From Rhodoblastus sp963748385 (GTDB lineage Bacteria > Pseudomonadota > Alphaproteobacteria > Rhizobiales > Beijerinckiaceae): DNA of 64,000 bases. This document shows positions 34,053 through 42,308 of the stretch, in pieces; position 1 is the stretch's first letter, and each line of letters opens with the position of its first letter. The translations under genes and the position numbers were made by a program. The stretch is from assembly GCA_963748385.1 (NCBI GenBank), contig CAVVIQ010000015.1, positions 118,330 through 182,329 of the forward strand. Reading direction: 5' to 3'. The notes beneath the pieces were generated by a model. That model worked only from the letters and a program-made list of their open reading frames with translations, made no database searches and was not told the DNA's origin.

Positions 34053-34084
34053 GGCCCGGTCTTTCGACCGGGCCTTTTCTTTTG
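34053..34084 (+). terminator. Terminator of porin copy 5
   Basis: The same hairpin; the shared repeat sequence ends just after its T tail. It may also serve the opposing rlmE gene, whose stop is 15 bp further on. Confidence 0.85.
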
Positions 34085-34098
34085 CTCGCTTGTCTTCC

Positions 34099-34809
34099 TC
34101 ACCTGGCGCTGGCGCGAAACCCCGTCGCCAGCACGTAAAGCTCCGCCGAATCGGCGCGGCTCGCGCCCGGCTTGACATGCCGGACCACGGCGTAATCGCG
34201 CTTCAGCCGCGCCACCAGTTCGCCGGTCTCGCCGCCCTGGAACAATTTGCACAGGAAGAATCCGCCCGGTTTCAGCACCTCGCCGGCGAATTCCGCCGCG
34301 AGCTCGGCCAGATGGACAATTCGCAGATGGTCGGTCTTCCTGTGGCCGGTGGTGTTGGCGGCCATGTCCGAAATCACGCCGTCGGCTTCGCCGCCCAGCA
34401 TCGCCTTCAGCCGTTCCGGAGCCTCGGGCGCCAGAAAATCCTGCACCGCGAAATCCACCCCGGCGATCGGCTCGATGTCGAGCAGGTCGATGCCGACGAC
34501 CTTGCCCTTACCCTTCCCCTCCGCCGATCCGACCTTTTTCGCCGCCGATTGCGACCAGCCGCCGGGCGCCGCGCCGAGATCGACGATTCGCTGGCCCGGC
34601 TGGAGAAGGTGGAATTTCTCATCGATCTCCAGCAGCTTGAAAGCGGCGCGCGAGCGCCAGCCCTCGCGCTTGGCCCGCGCGACATAGGGGTCGTTCAGCT
34701 GCCGCTGGAGCCACAGGGTCGAGGAAAGCGTTCGTTTCCGCGCGGTTTTCACCCGCGTCTTCAATTCCCGGCCGCCCTCTCCGCCCGGTCCCTTCGTCGT
34801 CTTCGCCAT
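34099..34809 (-). CDS. rlmE: 23S rRNA (uridine-2'-O-)-methyltransferase
   Basis: An FtsJ/RrmJ-type enzyme that methylates U2552 of 23S rRNA in the 50S subunit. RSRAAFKLLEIDEKF, the SAM motif VDLGAAPGGWSQ, the catalytic Asp in VISDMAANTTGH and GGFFLCKLFQG (catalytic Lys) are present. I used the internal ATG at 34809 (MAKTTKGPG), because the preceding nine residues look like leader. It has the usual alphaproteobacterial basic N-terminal extension (KTRVKTARKR). Directly downstream of ppx/gppA, as in many Alphaproteobacteria. Confidence 0.93.
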   Translation of the reverse strand: MAKTTKGPGGEGGRELKTRVKTARKRTLSSTLWLQRQLNDPYVARAKREGWRSRAAFKLLEIDEKFHLLQPGQRIVDLGAAPGGWSQSAAKKVGSAEGKGKGKVVGIDLLDIEPIAGVDFAVQDFLAPEAPERLKAMLGGEADGVISDMAANTTGHRKTDHLRIVHLAELAAEFAGEVLKPGGFFLCKLFQGGETGELVARLKRDYAVVRHVKPGASRADSAELYVLATGFRASAR

Positions 34810-34872
34810 TCGCCGCGCCCTCGCCCACGGCCCCATCCCGTAGCCGTAAAAGCTCGGAGTGAACAGCCCCGT

Positions 34873-35955
34873 CTATTCGCCGAAGCGGTCGGCGCGCATC
34901 AGTTCGAGCAGCATGCCCTCGCGCAGACCGCGGTCGGCGATGCGGATCCGCTCCGACGGGAAGCAGCGCCGAATCCCCTCGAGAATGGCGCAGCCGGCGA
35001 GCACGAGGTCGGCGCGTTCCGGCCCGATGCAGGAATTCTGGACGCGTTCGGCATAGGACATGCCGCGAAGCCGGTTCATCACGGCGTCGATTTCGGCGCG
35101 CGACATCCACAGGCCGTCGACCCTCCGGCGGTCGTAGCGAGGCAGGTTGAGATGAACCCCGGCCAGGGTCGTGACGGTGCCCGAAGTCCCCAGCAGATGG
35201 AACCTCTGGCACCTTTCCTCGCGCGAGGCGCGAGCGAGAAACTGCTGCAATTCGGCCTCGACGAGATCGGTCATGGCCGAGAATTCCGCGAAAGACACTT
35301 CCGCGCCGCCGAATTTTTCGGCGAGCGTCACCACGCCGAGTTGGAGCGACGTCCAGTGGCGGACGCGTTCGGCGCCCGGCGCGCCGGGGCCGGCGGCGAG
35401 CCAGACGATTTCCGACGAGCCACCCCCGATGTCGAACAGCACCACGCTTTTCGCGGCTGAATCGGCGAGCGAGGCGCAACCCTCCGCCGCAAGCCGTGCT
35501 TCCGTCTCGCGGCTGATGATCTCAAGCTCCAGCCCCGTGCGTTCTCGAACGCGCTCGATGAATTCGGCGCCGTTCTCCGCCGCGCGGCACGCCTCGGTCG
35601 CGATCAGGCGCGCGCGCGTCACCCCCCGAGACGCCATTTTGTCGCGGCAAACATGGAGCGCGTCGATGGTGCGCTGGATCGCCGGCTCCGACAGCCGGCC
35701 GGTCTGGCTCAAGCCTTCGCCAAGCCGCACGATTCGGGAAAAGGCGTCGACAATGCGAAAATGCTCGCCCGACCCCCGTTCGTCGTCGCGGACCGGCCGG
35801 GCGACCAGGAGACGACAATTGTTGGTGCCGAGATCGAGCGCGGCGTAAGTCGCCGGACGGCGCGCAAAACGCGGCCCGCCCTCGGCGGGAAAACCGCGCG
35901 GGCGCGCCGCCTGACGTAAAAAATTCTCGCTGCCTGCTGCTTCGATCGACGGCAC
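34873..35955 (-). CDS. Exopolyphosphatase/guanosine pentaphosphate phosphohydrolase (Ppx/GppA)
   Basis: An ASKHA-fold enzyme of 360 residues hydrolysing polyphosphate or pppGpp. Phosphate 1 motif YAALDLGTNNCRLLVARP, VFDIGGGSSEIVW (phosphate 2), and TSGTVTTLAGVHLNLPRY in the C-terminal subdomain. The N-terminal 35 residues are unusual and the true start may be further in. It is 63 bp upstream of rlmE and likely cotranscribed. Which of the two substrates dominates cannot be read from the sequence. Confidence 0.92.
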   Translation of the reverse strand: MPSIEAAGSENFLRQAARPRGFPAEGGPRFARRPATYAALDLGTNNCRLLVARPVRDDERGSGEHFRIVDAFSRIVRLGEGLSQTGRLSEPAIQRTIDALHVCRDKMASRGVTRARLIATEACRAAENGAEFIERVRERTGLELEIISRETEARLAAEGCASLADSAAKSVVLFDIGGGSSEIVWLAAGPGAPGAERVRHWTSLQLGVVTLAEKFGGAEVSFAEFSAMTDLVEAELQQFLARASREERCQRFHLLGTSGTVTTLAGVHLNLPRYDRRRVDGLWMSRAEIDAVMNRLRGMSYAERVQNSCIGPERADLVLAGCAILEGIRRCFPSERIRIADRGLREGMLLELMRADRFGE

Positions 35956-36221
35956 TATTTCCCCCGCGCGGCAAAGCGCCAGTTCTTATCACCATACGGC
36001 CCCCGAAAGAGACCCGACAAGGGCTTATGTCAAACAGCGCCGCATTTGCCCACGCGGACTGAACCCGGGCGGTCGAGGCGGTTGCGCCGCGCCCCGGGAT
36101 GGCGGCGCATCGCGTCGCCCAGGTGATTTTAGCCGTCTGGCCGTTTCGGGGCTGGACAAGCCGCATTGCGCTTTCTATAAGGCGGGCGCTGTGACGGTCC
36201 CGGTCGTCACGCCAAAAAATC

Positions 36222-36297
36222 GCCCAGGTAGCTCAGTTGGTAGAGCATGCGACTGAAAATCGCAGTGTCGGTGGTTCGATTCCGCCCCTGGGCACCA
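36222..36297 (+). tRNA. tRNA-Phe (GAA)
   Basis: A 76-nt cloverleaf with acceptor stem GCCCAGG/CCTGGGC, the anticodon GAA at 36255-36257 in loop CTGAAAA, T-loop GGTTCGATTCC and an encoded CCA end. It lies downstream of the divergent ppx gene. Confidence 0.97.
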
Positions 36298-36586
36298 CCA
36301 GCCCCTTTCATGGCTGAACATAGCAGCACGAAATCACATATAAATCAGTACGTTATATTGCATCGAGGTACGCATGGCGTCTCATGGACGCACGTTGCAT
36401 CCTGGACTGGCTCTCCGGCGTCCTCGCCGCTATGAGCGGTGAACCCGGAAGATTCCAGCTCCAGCTGGTCCAAAAAACGGGTAGCGCTTCACCCCACCGT
36501 CGGAGCGAACTCAAAGCCGGGTAAAAGTTGGGCGCAACGTCAATCTCAACCCCTTTTCCAGCAAGCCGACGCGTTCGCTTGGTCGA
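36298..36586. other. Region 3' of tRNA-Phe
   Basis: No gene is supported between tRNA-Phe and the PaaK-like gene. The sequence is AT-richer than the chromosome (for example ATATAAATCAGTACGTTATA near 36338). It might be a former integration point at the tRNA, but I find no repeat of the tRNA 3' end elsewhere in the window. Confidence 0.35.
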
Positions 36587-37975
36587 TCAAAGGATCTCGC
36601 AACGGTAACCGAGTTTCTTTCGCGAATCGCCCCATGCAATGGCGTCGACGCGCCTGATCTCGATCTCGATTCCTTCATCGTCGGCATGCAGTCGAACGAG
36701 ATCGAGGACGCCTTTTCGTTCCGTTTCGGTCAGGTCGGCGTTACGCGCGATCTCGACAATGAGCCGGTTGGGAGCGGTCTGCCTGATCCTGTATTCGTTC
36801 ATTTCAACAATCTTGAGGAAGTCCAGCGCGCGGATGTGAAAGATCGAAAGCCGCCCGTCGGCGTGCTTCAGCAGGTTCTTGGCGCGGCCGTAGATGTGGC
36901 TGACGGTCGGCCCTTGATGGCCGCACGGACAGGCGTCGGACAGGACGCCGTAGTCGCCGATATCATAGCGAATCAGCGGCGTCGCGTAGGAATGCAGATG
37001 CGTCACGAGAATCTGGCTGATCACGACGCCTTGGCGCACGAAGCTATCGGCCGCGTTGGTTTCGACAATGACGTTCGAAGTCGCCACGTGATGATGGTTC
37101 TTGTGTTTCGGACATTCCGTGGCGATCATCCCGGCTTCCTCGCATGAGTAATTGGCGCGGACGGGAATGCCGGCGGCGTCGAACCGCTGACGCAACGCGT
37201 CGTCGATCGGCTCGCCCAGGGGAACGAACATTGCGAGCCCATTGTCCAGCAGGAACCCGATCTGCTCGCCGAACAACGCTTCGATGAAACGCGGTTGGCC
37301 CACAAGGTAGCCGATCGGCTGCCGCGACAATTCGCGCAGGACGGCCTCTTTCTTCGGCTGCCAGTACGAGATCTCCTTGTTCCTGCCATTTCTGAAGACC
37401 GCGCCAAGCGGGCCGAGCCAACCGTCGTGGCTTCGGATTTCAAGTCCTTGCACGAGTTTGCGGGTTTGCGGGTCGTTCGCATTCAGAGGGATCAGGCGGG
37501 TCCTGTTCAAAGTCAGATCGCGCTGTTCCATGAAGTATTGCGCAACCGAACGCACGGCGTTGTACTGGGTGTTGAAGTTCGAAATATAGAATTCGACCGG
37601 TTTGCCGGAGGAGCCTGAGGTCGAGTGTTTCGAAGCCTTGAGCGCGGCGCCCGACCGTACGAGCGAGCCTTCGGAGGCGACTTGCGAGCGCAGATCGTCG
37701 CGCGTCATGATCGGCAGGTCGGTCAGCCGGATCGCGTTGAGCGCCTTCGTTCCGATCCGTTTGCGCCAGAATGGCGATTGCGCCTGCGCATGGCGCAGCA
37801 AGTTTCGGATTTGCGATTTTTGCCAGGCTTCAGTCGCTTTCGGATTTCCCGTCTCGAGCGCAATGACGTCGACGACGTTGGTGAGAAACTGCTGAGGCTC
37901 CGGACTGAGAAACGACATCGGCGCTTCGCTGAAGGCCCGATTGTTCAGTTGGATCTGCGATAGGTCGAGCTTCAT
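36587..37975 (-). CDS. PaaK/CapK-like adenylate-forming enzyme
   Basis: A 462-residue adenylate-forming enzyme of the phenylacetate-CoA ligase/CapK group. Motifs: KHSTSGSSGKPVEFY (P-loop), the NYSCEEAGMIATECP block with a metal-binding Cys, THLHSYATPLIRYDIGDYG, and the C-terminal GRAKNLLKHADGR hinge. CapK-type members act in capsule or lipid sugar activation, while others activate aryl acids; the substrate is unknown. The start at 37975 (MKLDLSQIQLNN) is preferred over 38089. It is a single gene between two tRNA-associated loci with no partner genes, so it may be laterally acquired. Confidence 0.75.
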   Translation of the reverse strand: MKLDLSQIQLNNRAFSEAPMSFLSPEPQQFLTNVVDVIALETGNPKATEAWQKSQIRNLLRHAQAQSPFWRKRIGTKALNAIRLTDLPIMTRDDLRSQVASEGSLVRSGAALKASKHSTSGSSGKPVEFYISNFNTQYNAVRSVAQYFMEQRDLTLNRTRLIPLNANDPQTRKLVQGLEIRSHDGWLGPLGAVFRNGRNKEISYWQPKKEAVLRELSRQPIGYLVGQPRFIEALFGEQIGFLLDNGLAMFVPLGEPIDDALRQRFDAAGIPVRANYSCEEAGMIATECPKHKNHHHVATSNVIVETNAADSFVRQGVVISQILVTHLHSYATPLIRYDIGDYGVLSDACPCGHQGPTVSHIYGRAKNLLKHADGRLSIFHIRALDFLKIVEMNEYRIRQTAPNRLIVEIARNADLTETERKGVLDLVRLHADDEGIEIEIRRVDAIAWGDSRKKLGYRCEIL

Positions 37976-38421
37976 TGCGTCCCTGCTTCCCCAGTTTGCT
38001 GTCGATCCCGCCAGCTCCGGCGATAAAAATGATAACATCGGGCGCGGCGGCGATAACAGCGGCGCGGGCGCGCACGGCGATTGTGACATACATCGCTCGC
38101 ACGAGGCTTGGAAGATTTCAGAGCAAATCAGAACATTTTTCCGCGAGTGCGGGCGCGGTCGCGTTCAGTTTTTGGCTGCCGACACCCACGCGGGCGCCGC
38201 CCAGGCGACACGATCCAACACTGGGATTTCTCGGCCATCTGCGAGCGCTTGGCGCTGGTCGCCAACGATCTTGCAACCGCAGCCGCCCTGGATGGGTTCT
38301 CGCGCCTATGGCGGGTGGATAGTGCGGGATGTTTCGGCGCCATGCGGGGACATGCTGTCCGCATGATTTCCGCACGTCTCGGAAATCCGGCTTAAACCCA
38401 CGGCTGGGTCTTTGATTTGAT
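37976..38421. other. Non-coding region before attL
   Basis: No gene is supported over about 450 bp. It should hold the promoter of the minus-strand PaaK-like gene. Short open frames on both strands lack ribosome-binding sites and recognisable motifs. Confidence 0.4.
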
Positions 38422-38468
38422 TGGCGCGCCCAAGGGGACTCGAACCCATGTTTTCGCCGTGAAAGGGC
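38422..38468. repeat. attL: copy of the tRNA-Glu 3' half
   Basis: These 47 bp match 51693-51739 at 46 of 47 positions (A versus C in the T-arm). On the minus strand they correspond to the CCA end, acceptor 3' strand, T-arm and part of the anticodon arm of tRNA-Glu, after which the sequence diverges, so this copy is not a functional tRNA. It marks the left boundary of the integrated element; the intact tRNA sits at the other end. Confidence 0.92.
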
Positions 38469-38572
38469 CAAGAGAACAGTTCGCCGTCGTTCGCGATAAT
38501 CCATGTTTCCCCTTATTTTTCAATAGATACGTTCGTTCACGTTCGCTCTTGCCCGGATAGCTTCGCGGCTGT

Positions 38573-38593
38573 ATATTGGACAGATATTGGACA
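38573..38593 (+). promoter_or_regulatory. Paired heptamer site, left end
   Basis: Two TTGGACA heptamers spaced 11 bp (ATATTGGAC-AG-ATATTGGACA), 13 bp before the integrase start. The same pattern occurs at 51636-51655 and, inverted, at 43091-43108. It could be an integrase arm-type site or an operator for an element-encoded repressor. Confidence 0.6.
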
Positions 38594-38605
38594 AGGGGTT
38601 CAACG

Positions 38606-39895
38606 ATGGCCAAAAAAGTTCGCGAAGTCGCGCTCAATTCACGCGAGGCCCGGAAGAAGCTCAAAACTCAGGCCAAGCCCTATTATCGCGCCGTCGATAA
38701 TGGGCTCCATCTCGGTTATCGCAAGGGCAAGACCGGCGGCAAATGGGTTCTTCGCCGTTATGTTGGGGGCGAGGATTATGTCGTAGAGACCTTTGCAACG
38801 GCCGACGACAAGCAGGACGCCGACGGCGCCGAGTTTTTGACCTTCTACCAAGCCCAGAACCGCGCCCGAGAGATTGCCAAGCAAACGCGCCAGCCGGCCG
38901 AGGGCGAAGAAGCTGGCAAATTCACGGTCGGCCGCGCGCTCGACCAATATCTTGCGCGGCTCGAATCGGAACATTCGAAAAGCGTCAAAGATGCGCGCAA
39001 CCGCGCCGATCGGCTCATCCGCCCTGCCCTGGGCGAGGTTGAAGTCTCGAAGCTGACCCGCGAGCAAATCACGAAATGGCGCAATCAAATCGCTGAGGCG
39101 CCCCGCATGGTCCGCGGCAAAAAGGACATGCCGGCCCGCGCCCTGCCCGCCCCTCAAACGGATGAAGAACAGCGGCGCCGTCGATCGTCTGCCAATCGGA
39201 CTTTGACCGTCTTGCGCGCTGCGCTCAACCAAGCCTTCCGGGACGGCAAGACGAACTCGGACGTCGCCTGGCGCGCCGCCAAGCCGTTTCGGGAGGTCGA
39301 GGCGGCCCGCATCCATTATTTCAGCGTCGAAGAAGCCCGGCGCCTTGTGAATGCCGCGCAAGGCCAATTCCGCGCCCTCGTGAACGCCGCCCTCTTTACC
39401 GGCTGCCGCTACGGCGAATTAACCCGCCTGCGTGTCGCTGATTTTAATTCCGACGCCGGGACGGTTTTCGTCGGCAAGAGCAAGAGCGGCAAGGCCCGCC
39501 ACGTCGTCTTGAGCGGGGAAGGCCAGCAATTTTTTCAGAGCCTCGCCCTCGGGCGCGCCAGCGACGATCTTTTGCTGACGACCGCGGCCGGCGACGCCTG
39601 GGGATCATCGCACCAACTGCGACCGATGCGCGAGGCTTGCGTTGCGGCCCGTCTCAAGCCCGTTGGCTTCCATACCCTTCGCCATACCTACGCCAGCCTC
39701 CTCGCGATGGCCGGAGCGCCGCTCAACGTCATCGCCCAAAATTTGGGCCACGCCAATTCTCGCATGGTGGAAAAGCATTACGCGCATTTGGCGCCGAGCT
39801 ATCTCGCATCGACGATCCGACAATTCGCCCCAACGCTCGGGACGGTCCCGGCGAGCAATATTTCAGTTGTCGCGCACGCGAAGGGGCCGCAATGA
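38606..39895 (+). CDS. int: Tyrosine-type site-specific recombinase (integrase)
   Basis: A 429-residue phage-type integrase that would recombine attP with the tRNA-Glu 3' half. The N-terminal part carries an arm-binding-like domain; the core-binding SAM-like domain (about residues 90-160) and the catalytic domain follow. Catalytic residues are seen in TGCRYGELTRL (Arg), KSKSGKARHVVL (Lys), HTLRHTYASLLAM (His, Arg), GHANSRMVEKHYAHL (His and the nucleophile Tyr). The start at 38606 (MAKKVREV) has AAGGGG upstream. It lies at the attL side, 137 bp from the att repeat, and overlaps the next ORF by ATGA. Confidence 0.95.
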   Translation: MAKKVREVALNSREARKKLKTQAKPYYRAVDNGLHLGYRKGKTGGKWVLRRYVGGEDYVVETFATADDKQDADGAEFLTFYQAQNRAREIAKQTRQPAEGEEAGKFTVGRALDQYLARLESEHSKSVKDARNRADRLIRPALGEVEVSKLTREQITKWRNQIAEAPRMVRGKKDMPARALPAPQTDEEQRRRRSSANRTLTVLRAALNQAFRDGKTNSDVAWRAAKPFREVEAARIHYFSVEEARRLVNAAQGQFRALVNAALFTGCRYGELTRLRVADFNSDAGTVFVGKSKSGKARHVVLSGEGQQFFQSLALGRASDDLLLTTAAGDAWGSSHQLRPMREACVAARLKPVGFHTLRHTYASLLAMAGAPLNVIAQNLGHANSRMVEKHYAHLAPSYLASTIRQFAPTLGTVPASNISVVAHAKGPQ

Positions 39896-40350
39896 GCCGT
39901 CCCCGGAAAGACAAATATTTTTATGATCCAATAATTTTGAGCGCGATCGAACATCGCCTCAGAAACTCCGATACGCCGACCACAACCGCAATAAGGCAAT
40001 TTGTCTCCGGACTTTGGCGTGGTCAAGTCGAGTATTGGTCATGTCTTGGAATTATAAGCGAACAAAACGAAATAATCTTGAAAAGTAATAGAGAAATAGT
40101 TATTGGTATTTCGGAAGATGCCGCCGTGAAGCGGCTTTTGTCGCGGCTGGCGCCGACGCTCTTCACGAAAAATGGCAGGCGCATGATGACCGTCCGACCG
40201 GCTTTTTCGCGCGGATCGGAAATCGCCGCAGAAAATAGCCAGAAAATCAAAAGCTTCGGCGGTGTTTTTGCGCCCGCGGAAAGCCGGCTGATCGAGAGGA
40301 CCAACCACAACCGAGGGCGACGGCGAAAGCGAGAAAGCCCGGCGAGATAG
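39892..40350 (+). CDS. Hypothetical element protein
   Basis: A 152-residue, basic protein with no recognised domain. The start overlaps the integrase stop by ATGA, so the two are cotranslated. The C-terminal quarter is arginine-rich (HNRGRRRKRE), as for a nucleic-acid binder. AT-richer than its neighbours. It could be a recombination directionality partner, but that is inference from position only. Confidence 0.55.
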   Translation: MSRPRKDKYFYDPIILSAIEHRLRNSDTPTTTAIRQFVSGLWRGQVEYWSCLGIISEQNEIILKSNREIVIGISEDAAVKRLLSRLAPTLFTKNGRRMMTVRPAFSRGSEIAAENSQKIKSFGGVFAPAESRLIERTNHNRGRRRKRESPAR

Positions 40351-40424
40351 TTTATCAGAATTCACAGCGCCCGCGCATCGCCGCATCATCCGCCCGTGTT
40401 TATCTCAACCCGGAGCGGATCAAA

Positions 40425-40622
40425 ATGGACACCGATACACGCGACGCCTTCAGCATTTCCGAGTTTTGCCGCCGTCATGGCCTCGGCCGTACCAGTTATT
40501 ACGAGCTCAAGAAGACCGGCGAGGCTCCCCGCGAAATGCGGATCGGCGGCCGGATCCTGATAAGCCGCGAAGCCGCCGAACAATGGCGCCGCCGCATGGA
40601 AGCCAAGACGGAGGCCGCTTGA
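40425..40622 (+). CDS. AlpA/excisionase-like winged-helix regulator
   Basis: A 65-residue protein, DAFSISEFCRRHGLGRTSYYELK followed by PREMRIGGRILISREAAEQW, which is the MerR-like helix-turn-helix plus wing of AlpA/excisionase proteins. In PICIs and P4-like satellites such a protein activates or drives excision. It begins a run of closely packed plus-strand genes. Confidence 0.8.
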   Translation: MDTDTRDAFSISEFCRRHGLGRTSYYELKKTGEAPREMRIGGRILISREAAEQWRRRMEAKTEAA

Positions 40623-40625
40623 ACG

Positions 40626-40835
40626 ATGGCCCCCGAAAAGAAACCGCCCGCACTTGGCTGTGCGGGCGATTTCGGAATGGTTCAGCTTGCCGGCGTGAAC
40701 TGCTCCGAAATTAACCGCAGCCACATAGAAAATCAAGCCTTTCGCGCGGCCTGGCTCGCGCGCCGCGCCCGCATCTCTATCACTCTGGCCGCGACGCTCG
40801 CGCCGCTGGCCTTCGGGACGGGGGCGGCGTCATGA
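40626..40835 (+). CDS. Hypothetical element protein
   Basis: A 69-residue protein with a possible C-terminal hydrophobic stretch (ISITLAATLAPLAFGTGAAS). It begins three bases after the AlpA-like stop and overlaps the next gene by ATGA. No known domain. Confidence 0.5.
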   Translation: MAPEKKPPALGCAGDFGMVQLAGVNCSEINRSHIENQAFRAAWLARRARISITLAATLAPLAFGTGAAS

Positions 40836-41179
40836 GCGGCCGCCCGCATCTTCAATTCTTGATCTGGACGCGGACAAAAATCGGAGCGGGCTCGCTGCGC
40901 TCGATCCACAACGTGTTCTCGGGCGAGGCCGAAGCCTGCTTGTTCGATTTTTTTGAGGCCCACAGCAATCCACCAGAGCATTGGCTCCGGTGGGTCCAAG
41001 AAATTCGCGCTGCTGGGTTCCCGGTTCGCTTTGTCGCCATCGGCGATCGTATCGAAGCCATCGCGCCGCACGCGGCAATCGCGCATCTTCTCGACACCCT
41101 CGCCGATCCGTCCCACCGGCGCCGCGTCGCCTATTTGCAATTACGCCGGGCCGAAAAAAAGGCGCGCATCAATGGCTGA
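40832..41179 (+). CDS. Hypothetical element protein
   Basis: A 115-residue acidic N-terminal/basic C-terminal cytosolic protein. It overlaps both neighbours (ATGA upstream; the replication gene's ATG lies inside its last codons), implying a coupled operon. No recognised domain. Confidence 0.55.
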   Translation: MSGRPHLQFLIWTRTKIGAGSLRSIHNVFSGEAEACLFDFFEAHSNPPEHWLRWVQEIRAAGFPVRFVAIGDRIEAIAPHAAIAHLLDTLADPSHRRRVAYLQLRRAEKKARING

Positions 41180-42308
41180 CGCCTCCAACCTCCGGAAGGG
41201 AGACGACCGCGCATTCGCGTCCGCGAAATTTCAGTGGCTAAATGCCATCGCACTCGACGGCGCGTTTTCCGACACCGCGCGGCGGATCGCCATTCGGTTC
41301 GCCGCCCATTATGTTCGCCGCCGCCCCGCAGATCCGTCCAGCGACCGCGTGGCCTATCCGGCCGTCGCAAGGTTATGCAGCGAGCTAAGATGCTCTCGCG
41401 CCTCAATTTTTCGCGCCTTGGACCAACTGGTGCGGCTTGGATATTTGCGCGAAGAGGCCCGCGCGGGCGAGACGACGCGCTACAGATTGTCATTCCCGAC
41501 CGCGCGCGATTCCTCGGAAATTGACGATAGCGTGGCAAATAAATCGGCGAAAAAACAAGGCATTAAGACGAATGACCCGTCTCAAATTTGCGACCCCTCT
41601 ACCCGTCTCAAAAATGAGACCCCACCCGTCTCATTCGTGAGACCCCACCCGTCTCAAATTTGCGACCCCACCCGTCTCAAAAATGAGACCCAATATCCGG
41701 GGAATGAATACCGGGGAATTAATACCGGGGAGATATTACCGTCAGCGCGTTCGGCTTCGCCTCACGCCGAAGCGACGAAGGGCGAAAAGGCTTCGCCACT
41801 CGAGCCGGAAGCTGGCGGCCTTTTCGGACAGGAGCCGGCGGCGGAAAGACCCGAGAGCAACCGAAAGGCGAGCGACAGGCCGCCCGCCTCACGCCCGAAA
41901 TCGGCGCTCACCAAGCAAGAGGCCGAAGGATTCGCCGCCTTCCGCGCGGCATATCCGCCCGGCCGATACGTTCCGGTCGATGATGGCGGATGGCAGAAAT
42001 CTGAACGCGCCTTCAAGGCGGCGCTGAAACGGGCGCCAGCGGCGACGATCACAGATGGCGCGCACGGCTTGGCCGCCAGCGGACGTCCGCCGGATCGCGT
42101 TCCGCGCCCGACCAACTGGCTCGAAAAATCCCTTTGGACAGAGACGCCCCTTTCGGCGGTTCGCGCCGCCGTTTCGCGCGGCCCATTTGGCGATGCGCGT
42201 TTCGATCGAGCCGCGTCAGCCCAACGCTCCCAACTCGAAAGCGCGGCCATCGCCATGAACGAGTTCGGGCTCACCCCCGAAGACATTTGGGGCGGAGGCG
42301 CGAAATGA
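41172..42308 (+). CDS. Helix-turn-helix replication-initiator-like protein
   Basis: A 378-residue protein. The N-terminal winged helix-turn-helix (about residues 40-105) includes YPAVARLCSELRCSRASIFRALDQLVRLGYL, the DNA-binding arrangement of phage replication initiators. The middle, about residues 130-190, is encoded by five 23-bp iterons and has no protein fold of its own. The C-terminal part (AFRAAYPPGRYVPVDDGGW and later NEFGLTPEDIWGG) resembles the C-terminal segment of phage replication proteins that recruits helicase. The position of iterons inside the initiator gene is analogous to lambda O. It is overlapped at both ends. Confidence 0.75.
   Translation: MADASNLRKGDDRAFASAKFQWLNAIALDGAFSDTARRIAIRFAAHYVRRRPADPSSDRVAYPAVARLCSELRCSRASIFRALDQLVRLGYLREEARAGETTRYRLSFPTARDSSEIDDSVANKSAKKQGIKTNDPSQICDPSTRLKNETPPVSFVRPHPSQICDPTRLKNETQYPGNEYRGINTGEILPSARSASPHAEATKGEKASPLEPEAGGLFGQEPAAERPESNRKASDRPPASRPKSALTKQEAEGFAAFRAAYPPGRYVPVDDGGWQKSERAFKAALKRAPAATITDGAHGLAASGRPPDRVPRPTNWLEKSLWTETPLSAVRAAVSRGPFGDARFDRAASAQRSQLESAAIAMNEFGLTPEDIWGGGAK
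41575..41734 (+). repeat. Five 23-bp iterons plus 14-bp repeats: putative replication origin
   Basis: Units at 41575, 41601, 41624, 41647 and 41670, each ACCCGTCTCA-N7-GACCCC; units 2-5 are contiguous. Units 1 and 4 are identical, as are 2 and 5 at the core. Three 14/15-bp AATACCGGGGAATT repeats follow at 41692, 41707 and 41721. The 23-bp period is not a multiple of three, so the repetition is at DNA level, which points to a protein-binding array rather than a repeated peptide. Confidence 0.8.

Larger units (their letters stand above)
29028..34084 (+). repeat. Tandem array of five ~1.04-kb porin units
   Basis: Five head-to-tail units start at 29028, 30063, 31107, 32151 and 33203 (periods 1035, 1044, 1044 and 1052 bp). 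Each has an Omp25-like gene and a GGCCCGGTC/GACCGGGCC terminator; the leaders of units 2-5 are also nearly identical to one another (around 29868-30062, 30913-31106, 31957-32150 and 33008-33202). Variation is concentrated in a few surface-loop segments. The layout points to expansion by unequal crossing-over. Confidence 0.9.

Noticed and set aside
29028..34084. The porin array as a composite transposon
   Set aside because: There is no transposase, and units are head-to-tail with gene boundaries, which fits unequal crossing-over.
41575..41691. Tandem repeats as a CRISPR array
   Set aside because: Repeats are contiguous with no unique spacers of about 30 bp, are inside a coding gene, and there are no cas genes nearby.
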